This document shows, piece by piece, positions 10,980 through 24,500 of a stretch of DNA of 64,000 nucleotides. Position 1 is the first letter of the stretch. Every line of letters begins with the position of its first letter. The notes beneath the pieces are model-generated. The model was not told the DNA's origin. It saw only the letters and a program-made list of their open reading frames with translations, and ran no database searches. Where the stretch lies: the NCBI GenBank assembly GCA_000469685.2, contig LS997563.1:34192468-34256467 (forward strand), in the 5' to 3' direction. The stretch is from Haemonchus contortus (lineage: Eukaryota; Nematoda; Chromadorea; Rhabditida; Trichostrongylidae). Both the position numbers and the translations under genes were made by a program.

Positions 10980-12535
10980 CTGCTACCATCGAGTGCCTCC
11001 GAGAGGTTTTTCCTGTGAGCAGAATTCCTTTCAAAGATTGCATGCACATTGGAGCATTACCATAACCCCTTATTTTGATGTGGTGTTCACGAGTTTAATC
11101 AGTCTACTTGAAAAACCCTCAACTATTCATAAGGTTCGTTGCTTGATCTCTGACCTGCTGCCCCCTTGCTGTCAACGTACGCACGCGGAGAACAAGGGTG
11201 GCGCCGCCCTGCGGAAGTGGCCCGACTAGCTGCAAGCCGGAATTCGACCACGCGCTGTCAAATATCACTTGTGGTTCTGAGGGGACCGTCTGCTTTCGCA
11301 ACTCCACGGGACCAGATATTCCCCTCAACGTCTGTTTGTCCAGGAAGTCATTGACTGCTCGAGCGATGATAAACCTGACATCTCAGTCTGATTAGAGGAG
11401 CAACTAGGTGTGAACCCACGTGGAACGGTCCAGCTTGACGTGTGGTGCGGAAAGTTTACCGTTCATTGCGCTTTTGATTAAACAGTGTATGGGAACACCT
11501 TTTGAAGCTATTATGCCAATATTAATCCATAAATCACAATTCGTTTTCATTCGAAACTATGTAGCACATTAGCATTTTTCCGAACCAACCTTGCCCATAT
11601 TTGTGAATTAGTTTCAGAGTCTCAGAATAAAGTATTTTCATTGAGTAAATTGGTTCATCAATAGCACATGAACAGACTGATAGAGCGCATTGAATTTCAT
11701 ATCGAATTATACGAGGTAGGTTCAAATTTTTGTCGGTGAGGAATTTAGAAAACTTCGCACAAGCAGAATAGTACATCAATTGGTCTCAAACATCGGGATC
11801 ATTGGGATACTGTGAAAAGTAGTATGCTATACCTTGCTCAAGATGTTACAAGGTCTAGACCTATATCGGAGTGGAATCGTAGTTATTATTTAAAAAATTC
11901 CAATTTGTTCCTCTTTTAATGGGGGGTCCCAGGGGCCCTTGCTCTTGTTTTGTGACGCGCAGTTTTTCCTTCCTCGTTACTCCTACACGTAAATGAGCCG
12001 CGAATACGATAACACTCCAGGAGGGCTTCTCTTACACCTCTCTGCAACACGGCGCATCCGATCCCTCCCCTTCTTCTCACTCCACTTTTGAAGTGATAAA
12101 TCAGAATAAATCTTTTAGCAAAGGATTGAACTTCAAAGAAAGAGAGAAAAGAAATGAAAAGAACGCTCTTATTACATCATGCATCGAGAAGCTCCAGTTT
12201 CACTCGACTGGGGTGAATCTCGGTATCTGGGAGAAGCGCAGCTGATGTTCTTCTTAACTTTTATGTACAGCAGACAAAAAGTAAATATGCACAAGCACAA
12301 GCTGCACAAGCTATACACATATAAGAGGGGAACTATGGAAAAAAAAATTTGAAATTTGAATGATGCACTATGCTGATCAACAGACATACATAATACACAC
12401 ACTGCTCAAGATTCAAAACCTCTACACTGAAATTTTCAAAAAATGAAAACTTTACTGAATGTCGTTCTATAAACAATGAAGTATACTGAAACGGTCAACT
12501 GTTGACATTCCTCCATTAATGATTATTCATCCTCT
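10980..12535. other. Region downstream of srt gene A, no gene seen
   Basis: GC-richer segments near 11150-11330 hold short overlapping ORFs on both strands with no recognisable product. The rest is AT-rich. The 3' UTR of srt gene A should lie just below 12536, but I see no clear AATAAA on the minus strand. Confidence 0.45.
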
Positions 12536-15500
12536 TCAAGCAGCATCAGAAGTAGCCACTGACTTAGACTGGACGGCAAGGCTTGGGCTTACGAGATTGC
12601 GACTTTTGCGAAGTCCCAGTACTAGAAGCGCCTCACGCTGAATTGTTCGGTTCAAAAGTAGGTAGACGATTGCAGGGAAGCCTGAAATATCACTTCAATA
12701 GATTTTGCTGAATTGTACTAGAAAACCTTGATCAGGGCAGCAAAACTGCGCAGGTCTGCACACTACTCTATTTTTACTGTCATGGTTCTCTCGGGTAAGG
12801 GTACTTCTTCCCGATTGCGGCATTCTCCCCTGCGGCATACGGCAAATGTCACTGCAATTACCGTACTCACCCCGCCCCCCGCCAATCGATATGACGCAAT
12901 ATTTTTCGTTGATTGCCTTGCTTTTTTATTGGATTTAATCGTTTTTTCTCATGTTTCTTTTTCGTTTTCATGTTTACGAGAGTTGATCAATTAGAATGAC
13001 TCCACCTATATAAACGACGATCAATATTGCATTGGAATTGAAGGGAGCGGCCAGCCAATTCAAATAATCAAAGGACTCCCTACCTCGCAAATTGCGCGCT
13101 CCAGTCTTCTATCGCAATACTGCGATACGCAGCGCCGTCGTCGGGGAGATGTTCCCGGACCCTGGTTCTCTCGCACAACAAGAGAGATAAAGAAGAACGA
13201 TTATGAATTGTAGAATAAATATAGGAATATTCTATGGAACCAAGCAATATCTGAGCTGTTTTTAACGCAGTATGAGGAAGAATCTCGACTCTTCTTTCTC
13301 TTAAGTAATCTGCATCAGGTCTGACCGTAAACTAATGGAATCTCAGGTTGTGGCGAATACGGAGGGGTTGATGCTTCACTGGGTTTCCCTACTCACCGAA
13401 GACCGCAATACACAATAATGACTTGAGCATACCTATCACCTATGAACTGCAGACTCATAGAATAATTTAGGATTAATTTCTCTTCTACTGGAGGGAAAAA
13501 ATTGCCATCCAAAATTTCGATTTCCTCCGCGCTAGCGGGTATGATATCTATGATATGATAGCTCTAGAGCTGAAGAACAGTTGAAGAACTTCAGAGTGAA
13601 AGTGTCTCATGCACTGAAATTGTATTTGTCCTGCGTGGATTGAGAGTTGTCCCGAATGTAACAACACGTCTAACATGGATCATGTGGGTGCGCGCAATCC
13701 CTACTGTAGCTTTTGTTGAGAGAACCCTGAGCAGCTTATACATAGTTGTAGAGGCCATTCGAGCGACATATGATCGTCGTCAAAATGAAGGCTTCTTTAG
13801 ATGATTGAGTCAAAGTGTCTTTAGTAATCAACTTCTTTGACAGAACTGCCATTGATGAAGAAGGAAACACGGGGGCACTTTATTTCTTGGGTCAAACTGC
13901 TGCAATGCTTTCGATTTTTCTCCTGATGAGTGACGATCAAGGTCCATAGCCAAAATGCCAGGTATTTACGTCGATGTGACCTTGAAGAGATAGCAATCTT
14001 GATTAGGTCTTGAAAAGGATGTAGCTTGTTTTTGAAATGCGGTATTCAACTTTCATTCAGAAGCTTAGAGGGGTTTTGAAAGCGGAGGTGGCTTATACAA
14101 TGATTCGTTCGTGGTAAACAGACACTGTTCAAGTCAGTGTAATTATGCTCCCAGACGAGTTTGATATCAACTAAACAGCTTACTGATACAAGGAATGGAA
14201 AGTAGGGAGCTCGTCTCGTGTCGTTCCAAAATTCGATCCCTGGCATAAGAAACTGTGCTATTATCACTGCACCCGCTCTCCCCTGACCTGCTCCATAACG
14301 CATCTTTTTCGAAGTGTGATTTTTCTAGGGCAAGGAGAAAAAGAACTGTATGTCGAAAGAAGAAAATAATAATTTTCACTGGCAAAGTTCCAAATTTACC
14401 AACAAGGGTACCGACCACACAGCTTGAAACCTCAACGCATGAGCCTTTCGGTAACTGACGATTCTCTCCGGTTTGTCATTTCCAATTAAGTTATGTGAAT
14501 TTTGATAGAATGAAGCTCATTGATGTGGTTGGTATACTGCCAAGTATAACTTATGTACTTAATGAGAAAGTCTTCAATCAATCCCATTTTGAGATGAGGC
14601 TCTGCATTCGACTTCCACTTGAACTCGCAAAGGCGATTCAAATGCGTATATGGGCTACAAAATGACTTGCGTTGGCTAGCCGATGTACAAGCCAGTACTT
14701 TTGTCTTCCGTGAAGATTTATGTATCAATCACCCGATCACAAAGGAATGGAATACTTGGGTCACTGGTCGACTGTGTATCAAGGATTTGAACCACGGACA
14801 ATTCTTGTTGGTAGCGCGCTACTTGTCACTTCACCATATCGCCTCGACCTTACTCGAATTCAAAGTACGACGTATCATTCTGTGGAGCTCACCTTCGCAG
14901 ATGTCACTCAAGACTTGTTATGTATGGATCTATTTCTATGCATTACCGGACGCGGATTCCGCACCTTATACTCGCAATACATCAGAGCAGAATGAATAAT
15001 CCCAAAATAAACACCTTCCTACTTCTCACATTCTGCCACTTTACCCTTCACTCATGAAAATCAACTTCTAGCCGACTTTGATTGAATTTTTATCAGAATG
15101 ACGACTCTACCGTGTCCGAGCTGCCAGCAAATATGACCAATAAGGACGAAATATGATGGCGTTGGGAAGAACTGCATATACACATAGATCAGAGCAGCAA
15201 CCAAGTTCGCCATACAGATTGATGACGATTGTAAGAAAAACTGAAAAGACTTTAGGTATGAATGAAGTTTTCCTGAAAGAAAAATTGAAGTTGTATCTGA
15301 CGACTTACCGATTTCTGTGCCCAGGACAGCCCTCTGTCTCCTCTGGAGTGCTTCAGAAGTACCCTTGAGTATTGAACATACAGTAAGCAAGTGAGTACAA
15401 CTATGAGCAGGTTGTTAGCCGTGTGAGGATAGTTGAAAAACTGAAAACAGGTATGAATGAAAATAGGGTTTATATGACGAAAGTTAACTCCATTATTTCT

Positions 15501-18500
15501 TTCCCATTTACTCCTTCATTATTCACACCTATTTCTTACTCAGCTGTTCTTTATTCGTCCCACTTCTTTAGGGAGAAGTACACTCCTATCATACTGTTCC
15601 AAAACAATATCTATGCTTAACGGCTTTCTTAGTTCGCTTTCAGGCTCTCTGAGGATATGAATCTGTTTTTATCGATGTAGTGGTGTAGTGGCAATCGATG
15701 CAATATGACACAGTATTAAGATTGCGTCCTTGGAAAATCAAGCCTTCCATCCCTTCTGGCTCGATTGATTGGTACCAGATTCGTTTAGTATGGTATAGGT
15801 TCAGTGGGTGGGTAGGCTACGCAAGCTGAACTCATATGCTCCTCAGCAGCGAGAATTTGTGAGTAAAAATTTCAAAGCATGGAAGTCACCGTTTTGATCA
15901 AGTAACAATCTCCGAATCAAAACGAAGGATGGTGCTCAAGATATCAGTATCTGTTCTTATAGAAACCTGGGACTATATAGAAGTATAGAACGAGTTGCAA
16001 AAACTAGAATGTATAAGCCGGAAAGATGATCTAACCTCGCCAATGTTATTTTTCTCCACGAATGGGCTAAAAAACCATGCAGTATGATCCGAATTGAAAA
16101 ACAGAGGTTCAGTGAAAAAGGTGAAGTATATACTGTAGCAGAATGGAATCAGCAGGACAACGTAGGTGCGATTGTCTTTGAACAACTGAAATGGAATCAA
16201 AGCAGATTTGTTCGAACTGTTCTATGGATTTCTCTGTCATTCGAAAGAAAATTGCGACCACGGATCTTATGAGGAATGTTCTTTCCGCGCTCACGTCGTA
16301 CAGTAGCGCTCAAAAGTCTTCGGTGAAATGGGTTTTCAGCGGTATTTTCAGTCGTAACTCCTTACCTAGTGAATCTAATCATGCAAAATTTCTATATTTG
16401 GAGCGTGGGTGTATTGTAAATATTTGCCACTATTGACCTGCAATCTGACCGTGTTCCAGATATTCCAAAGAGCATGGACTCGAAATCGACTTAAAATACA
16501 GATGATGGTCCTTCTAGAATCTCTTTCCTTTTTGTCATGTCTAAAGTGTATGAGCGGTAATGCCGAACACAATAGGTGAGAAAAACGTACATAAGGTGCG
16601 AATAAATGCAGACGCCAACAACTTTGCTTTTAGCGAAATCTGCTGTCGCAACAAACATATGGCTCTACCTGTGGATATTGCAGCTTTGCAGTCAAATAGT
16701 GTTTACTAGGGTGAAATATGCTCTAGTTAAACATATCCAAATTCCGCGCGATTTGGTCTACTGAGAAAAAAGTCATGAACAAAAAAGCGTCAAAGCATTT
16801 GACCGAAGACTTTTGAGCGCTACTGTAGTTGGGTTACCCCGCCCACTTTGTGCACGGCGCAGCCCACTGTGGCCTCAAGATGACATTACAGTGCACTAAG
16901 TGTCAGTGGGGCGAACGATTTGCACTAGTCCGTGTTATCTTCCCTTTGAGCTGTCTACCGTGGACCGAGCGCAAATCGTATGCCCCACTGGCTGCTTTCA
17001 TAGTCCGCCGGCGTGCCGGCGTGCCGGCGCGCGTGCCGGTCGGCCGGCGTGCCGGCGGAGGCAGTGCTAGGGGGGAGGAGGGAGGCAGACAGATAGGCAA
17101 ACAGTCCACGCCCCTTCGAGGGGTTGGGAACAAACAACCTTCGAAGGGACGTGGACTGTTTGCCTTACACTGTCTGCCTCCCTCCTCCCCCCTAGCACTG
17201 CCTCCGCCGGCACGCGCGCCGGCCGGCCGGCGGACTATGAAAGCAGCCACTGACAACTGCGACTACCGTCATTTACCGCGGGCTGGCGCGCCGTGCGGGA
17301 CGGCTGCGGCGTGACCTAGTTCCTACACGGAGTGCAGAACGAAGCGCACCTGGATCTTCTACTGCCCCATCAGTTTAGTAACGTGTTTATTTCTTGGTTT
17401 ATAGGTGACTGCGCACTTTAAACGTGCCAACGGTCTTTCGGGCAGATGCTCTGACGGCTACTGGCTTCTATAGCACGACAGAATACCCGCGGGCTCGCAA
17501 GAAGGTCGTTCGTGGGTCATTGTCAAGAGGGAGATCTACATCATCCAGTAGGTACATCTATGAAGGAAGTTCTAACGACTTTTCGTGGCCCATGGCAACT
17601 GTAAACGGCAGTTTCGGACAAATTTGTCTCGATGTAGTCAGCTCTTTGCACAACGACGGCTGCTTAATTCCGAATACAACTCCCATGCCATTTTCGTAAT
17701 GGTAGCATCGTCCCAACTACATTTGAGGAGCCCTATTTTTCCAAAGTTGGCAGACGTTTTGCTCTCTTCACCCGATGCACTATTCTCAACAAACACCTAA
17801 GCTTTTTGATTTAAAAAGGCACATAAAGTTAGAGTGAACTGTGTCCTCAAGGGTAAGCCATCGGTTGATTACGAGAACGAAGCAAATCATGCATGCGCCA
17901 GCCACCTCAGTCTTGGAATAGAAAACCCGGTCTCTTCGCTTTCAAAGAGAATTAGGCGATAGTATAGGTATAAAAGCACAGTGCCGTCTGAAGCCAAAGT
18001 TTGGTCCATAACTCGCAAACTTTGTGAGACAAGTTTTTATGGGTCTGAATCCCTTTATTTTTTTATTACAAATGCCACCATTACAGAGGCTCCGAGTTTG
18101 AGATGTTTTATAAAGAGATCATTGAATTAGAAGTTGATATTACCAGTTCCATCATCTGTTTATCCCAAAGATCAAGCAATCGATTGATTACCAGAACGAA
18201 GCAAATCATACATGCGCCACACCACAATCCTGGAATGGGAACCGAGGTCTTTTTGCTTTTATACAACGGTAAATGCTGAACACGTTCTGGCATCATCATC
18301 GATCCAGCAATTTGATGTGTTAACTAACTTCGTGATTTTTTTTGAGATCAAGATTATACAGAGTGATGTTTACTGTGCTCAAATTGTGCGCTTTATCAAA
18401 GCTCGAAACTGCGTCGATGCATGCGGTCCCCTTATGACAACGATTAGTCGACTAGTAGCGGGTCTCCAGTGCTATATAGAAACGGATTTCGGGGCTGGAC

Positions 18501-21500
18501 AACTGAAGATTAGACCCTATGGTGGAGGAACGTCGATTTCTTCGATCGATGTAGACATTTAGCTCAAGTGCTTGAAATTGTTGTTCTTTGATCTTTGTAA
18601 ACGTTTTCATTTCTTTAAAGAACGCCATTGTTTAGGGATACCTTTGATCCGATAAGGGCTTCATGTTTCGTTCATGCTCAAGTTCCCAACGCTTATCTGT
18701 CTCAGATCGCAAAGTAAATGCCAACGCGCCTCCGAATCCGTTGGCATGCGCTATGTTTCATTCTACTCTTCCTACCATCGGCGCACCTCCTGTGTTACTG
18801 TGCCGTACTCTCATCTTCTTCTTCTTATTCTTTAGCGTTTGTCCCGCTTATAAGCGGGGTCCGCTTTTCTGATATGTTGACGCCACTTCTCCCGGTTGAA
18901 CGCTTGATCGGGGTGGATGTTAACCGCTTTAAGATCTTCGTGCAACGTATCGAGCCACCGCTGCTTTGGACGTCCTCTAGGCCGCTTTCCGGACACATCA
19001 AGGTTGAGACTGATCTTACGGACACTGTCGTTCTTTGCGCGAAGGGTATGACCATACCATCGTAGACGAGCTTCGCGCATTTTATCGACAATGGGCGCAA
19101 CACCGAATCGCTCCCTGATGGCGTCATTACTTATACGGTCTAAGCGTGTTACTCCGGCTGTCCAGCGCAGCATTTTGGTCTCCATCACGCTGAGACGGGC
19201 TTCAACCTCTTTCGTTGCAGGCCAGCATTCAGCGCCATATATCGCGACTGGCCGGATGACGGTTCTGTAGATCTTGGACTTAAGACGCTCAGGGATGTTC
19301 TTATCGCAGAGTACGCCAGTCATTGAGCGCCACTTCAACCACGCTGCATTCACGCGAGAATTCGTTTCAAAACCCAGGCTGCCGTCAGACGCAATTGCCG
19401 ATCCAAGGTACTTGAAGGTTGTTGTCCGTGTGAGCTCAGTGCCATTGATCTTGATAGAGCCTGGCTCGCTCGAATCAGTGGTCAAGTACTCAGTCTTTTT
19501 GACGTTTAACCTGAGCCCGAACATAGCCAGACGGTCGGACCAGGTCTGCACCTGTGACTCGAGCTCGCTTTTGTCTTCGCTGGCGAGCATCACATCATCG
19601 GCATAAAGAAGCGTCCACGGAGCCGGCTTCTGGAGGTCTTTTGTGATGGTATCCATGACGACAACAAAAAGCAGTGGGGATAGCGCAGAGCCTTGGTGTA
19701 CTCCGACGGAAATGGGAAATTCCGCCGATGTGCCCGCTGCCGTTTGCACTCGACTCTTTGGGCTAGTGTAAAGGATGCGCACCCACTCAATGAGCTCTTC
19801 GGGTACGCCATGCTGTCGTAAGGCATACCATATAACGTCACGTGGAACGCGGTCGAAAGCCTTCTCTAAGTCTAGAAAGGCAAGATGTACCGGTCTACGT
19901 TTCTCGCGATGCTTTTCTAGAAGGAGGCGAGCGGCGTGTATGGCGTCGATGGTGCTACAACCAGCTACAAAACCACACTGATTAGTGGTCAGCTCGACGA
20001 TATCCCGGATACGACTGTCTACAATCCGCTCAAAGATTTTCATGCTGTGCGAAAGCAAGCGAATCGGACGGTAGCAAGTGCAGTCCCCAAGGCTGCCCTT
20101 TTTCTTCCAGATAGGAATCGTCGTGCTCTGTTGCCAGCTCTCAGGCACCTTCTTCTCTGCAACGACCTGGTTAAAGAATTCCGTCAACCATCCTGCAGGA
20201 TTCCAGCCTTTCGATTTCCACAAGTCCGCTGCTACGTCGTCAGGACCACTTGCTTTGCCTGACTTCATCTTCTTCAAAGCCGTAATGGTCTCATTCACGG
20301 TTATTCTCTGAACGGGACCGTGTACTGGCGGAGCGCAGGGGATGGCGGGACGAGCGAATTCGTCTGTTGAGATGTTTGCGAAGTACTCTCGCCATCGTTT
20401 CAGTACTTGCCTGCGGTCCGTTAAGAGGCGACCGTTCTCGTCATTTATGCCGAAGAACTTTTCTATATCCTCGGTCTGGCGGTTGCGGGTTTTTGCGAGT
20501 CGGTAAACGTACCGTTCACCATCCCGAGACTCGAGTTTCTTATTAAGATCGGCATAATGAGCTGCCTTCTGAGAAGCAACAGCCTTCTTCGCCTCTTTCT
20601 TCGCTATCTGATAGCGTTGCCAGTTGTCCGCCGTCTTTTCGATAAGAAATTCGTGGTACTGCTTTTTCTTCTCATGGACTTTATCCCTGACATGGTCGGT
20701 CCACAGCCATGTTTGCTTATCGAGCTTCCGCCGTCCAGGCTTGGTCACGCCGAGCTTCGACCGTGCGACCCGGGTTATCGCTTCCGCAGCTCCCTTCCAA
20801 GTTTCGTCGACAGTCGTTACCGCTGGTAACAAAATGCTGGAAACGACGGCCTCTTCTTTCTCCTTCAGTCGCCACCACTTGATTCTCGCAGGCCCGCACC
20901 TTTCTGCTACTTTCGGTTTCGGCGGGGCGATCTTGAACGTACAAATCAGTGGTCGGTGTTGTGTTGCGACCGTTTCATAGGGAACTGTCTTTGCGTCTGT
21001 TACGAGCCCCTGGTCGCGGTGCCTGACAAGGACAAAATCAATTTGCGTTCTGTTCTCACCGCTATAGAAGGTGATGAGATGAGAGTCACGTTTGCGAAAT
21101 CTCGTGTTTACAATGGCGAGATTATGCGAGTCCGCATATTCGAGAATTCGCTCGCCATCAGTGTTACGTGACCCATATCCGAAACCCCCATGGCAGCTAT
21201 GACCGTCTTTCGTAGCGCCCACGTGACCGTTGAGGTCACCTGCGACAACTATGGCTTCTTGTAACGGTACTTCAGCTGTCTTCTCATCTAGCAGGTTCCA
21301 GAACTTGTCCTTGGTCTGCTCGGAGCATCCAGTCTGCGGAGCATAAGCTGAGAAGAGATGGTATTTTTGGCGTTCGATGACTACCACGATCTTCATTAGG
21401 CGGTCATCGAAGCGTTCCACGCTTACTATCGAGTCACGGAACCGTTCAGAGACTATTATCCCGACGCCGTTGGTGGTTTTTGGGCCACCACAAAGAACGG

Positions 21501-24500
21501 CTTTGAAGCCGAGGCCAATGTCCCTGGACTTGCAGCAGGACCACCTCGTTTCCTGCACGGCACAGAAATCAATTCGTCGACGCTCTAGAGCTTCTGCCAG
21601 CTCGTACAAGCGTCCCGTTAATGTGCCAACATTTAAGGTCGCAACGCGGGTCTTCCATACGTTGCGTAGCTTTCGGACTAGCTTAGTTGCCCCCCGATGC
21701 CGTCCTTGCATCGGAGACCCTCGCATACTTTTCACACTCACCGGGCCTTGCGAGTGCGCGTCGGCTCCCGCGGACGCCGTAGCATTACATCGAACTTCTT
21801 CAAGTGACATTAACATTTTTGATGTGACTGGGGTGTTCGTAGGCCGGCCTGTCACGGGGCCTGTCGCCTGCATTCGAATGTCCGTGGTCAGCTCAGCCCA
21901 CAGAGTGGGCAGTTTCCAGTGGCACCCCTTGGAGGAACGGACTTCGCCACCTGTGCCGTACTCTCATACTCGAATAAATCTTATTTGCCGTCTAACCCCG
22001 TATTGGAATCGAAGCACCGGCTGTCGGGAAGTCTTTCTCTGGTGCATCGGCGGGGAAGGCCAACAATCAACAGTAGCAGTCCTATCGAAGAGATAAATAA
22101 AGGAAATCAACATCCAGGTGCTCACGGCTATGACAAAATTGCATTCTTCTCTGGATGCAGCTTCGGTCATCTTGGAACGCGATAGACGTGAGGCGCCAGC
22201 TGTAAACCTTAACGGAGGGATATAACGCGATGGACGATCTCGAAGGAGCGGAACGCGCACTTATCATCCATGGTGGGGCGTTCCCTCATAGTCGCCTGTG
22301 CCGGAGGGCATAGTCGTGCACGATCAAATAAGAGTCGCAATCCAGGAGAATTTTTTGAACAACTTGGGTAGAGGAGGCAAAAGCTGGCGAAGATGAAAGG
22401 AGTCACAAGAAACTTACGAGAGCGCCTGCGATAACAGGACGCCAACATGCGACAGTAGATCGGAGAGGAAATTCAGCAGCTTCAACGAGTCTGCACTGAT
22501 CTTCTTCAAATCATAGATGATCTATGCGACCTTCGTACCTGTCCACCAAACAGATATGGCTATGGAGCAATTAGAAATGGGAGAGAACGATTTATCCGCT
22601 CTGCCTTGTGCAGAGCAAACGGCAGACATTACTCGGACTCGTATGACGAATTCCCCTCTGTGTTTGTGCGTCGTTGAATGATTAAAGACGGGGGAAGGTG
22701 CTTGAGTGCATTGGATTTTATCGCAGGCAGAGATAAGAGGCTTGTAAGAATACTGTGAGCGCTGCCACCATTGCGGCGAATGCGGCCATCAAACCGCTTC
22801 GTGTAAGCTTTCAGATCGCGGAGACACTGATTCGTGCGTGGCATGGTCTCGTTAAAACAACGGAGCGAATCAACAAGTTGGAGCGCGACCATCAAATCTT
22901 TTAGGACTAGAAGATCGGTAGCTAGGAGTATTGCAGGAGAACCGCGGTTTCTTTGATATATTTAGGCACTTTGGTTTAAGTGCTTGATATTATTACTCTT
23001 TGATCTTTGTCAACGTCTTTATTTCTTTGAGGAATGACATTGGTCGGGGATTCCTTTGGTCTGATAAGGGCTTCGCGTTCTATTTATGCTCAAGTTCCCA
23101 ACGCTTATCTGTGTCATATCGAAAAGCAAATGACAAAGCGCCTACAAATCTAACGGCATGCGCTATGTTTCATTATACTCTTCCTACTATCGGCGCAGCT
23201 CCTCTGTCAGTGCGCCGTGCCTTCATGCTCAAATAGATCTTATTTGCGCTGTATTCGTGTATCGAAATTGAGCTAACGGCTGTCGGGATGTCTTTTTAGA
23301 TCCCCACTGCTACTATGCGATGTCTCGTCTCAAAAGCACGATATTAGCAGCTCTAATTGAGCCCTCGCCCGCTGATTTATTTACTTTCTTCTCGGTAGTT
23401 ATAGAACGCATACTATAAAGAATAAGTCTCTCTTTCTAACACAAATAGTGAAAACTAACCGAGTCCGATTGCTCCCGCGACGTACATTAGTAACGGCATT
23501 AGACAATAGTTCGCACCAACCAACCAAAAGTATCCAGTGAGCAAAGAGTTCACTCCGATCGCACACATGTCGTATAATCCTGATATAGTCTGAGTTTTAA
23601 CAAATCTTGGAGGACATTGATAACATATTCTCATATCAGTGACCGCGATGTGGCCCATCCTTGTAGATGGTGCACACATGGAGAGGAAACTACAGGGAAG
23701 ATGAGGAAAATTCTTCTACAGCAATTCATTTAGGATTTTTTATCCTGTGTGAATCTTTCTGTACAGTATCCATGTGGGACGTATCAGTAACCTCTTTATG
23801 AATGCAGAACAGTGAGAAATGATTGTACCTGACATTTCTTCTCTCTAGCGTTGATCCTGAACCGCCGCAGGGTCCGCTAATCTTGTCGATTCTGCGGCAT
23901 TTTCTGCCTTACCTGCACCTTCGTCGGGTCCTTCTTGTTCACGTGCTGCCACCTCCATTTCAGCAGAGTGAAGCGGTCTTTCGTGATTTTTACGAACGCG
24001 CTAGCTTCTGCTGCCGTCGAGCCTCACCGCTGTCCGATGCCCCTTCTTCGGCGTCTTGTAGCACGATGAATACCAGTGGACTAGCTCGATTACATCCATG
24101 CCTGTTTATTTGGACTTTCACAGCCTGGTCCACGCTGCCCTTAACAACTAAGTCTCTTTCTAGATGTCGGATTTCCTATAAACTTTCGATGGCCGGGTTC
24201 GTCTACGATTGACTCCGTGCAATATTCGAAGCCAAAGAATTTGGTCTTCTTCACGTTCAGCCAGAGCTCATACGCCAGCCCTTTCTGCAGCTTGTACTGA
24301 GGTTCTTTTTTGCTCTCCTCTATAATGTGAAAGTGTCAAGGAGAGGCTTTAGTGGTCCATTCAGGAGTTCGTTTGTGATGAAATGCTCTGTCAGGGGAAC
24401 ACTCACAGGTTTAGAGCTGATCCCTGGTGTATCCCAACCCGTGACTTCTTTTGTTGTGGCTAGGTCTTGCGGAGTTGGTATTGCTGTTGTGGACCTATCG

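Noticed and set aside
13110..13200. Possible hairpin or regulatory palindrome around GGTTCTCTCG (also at 12784)
   Set aside because: Only a short shared word; no extended inverted or direct repeat could be confirmed.
16829..17314. 161-codon plus-strand and 117-codon minus-strand ORFs rich in Arg/Pro/Ala
   Set aside because: They lie in the GC-rich palindrome (16990-17248); composition and mirror symmetry explain them.
18825..21374. Plus-strand and alternative-frame ORFs overlapping the RTE (e.g. 20557-20980, 20717-20944)
   Set aside because: They are antisense or out-of-frame shadows of the intact 1013-codon RTE ORF.
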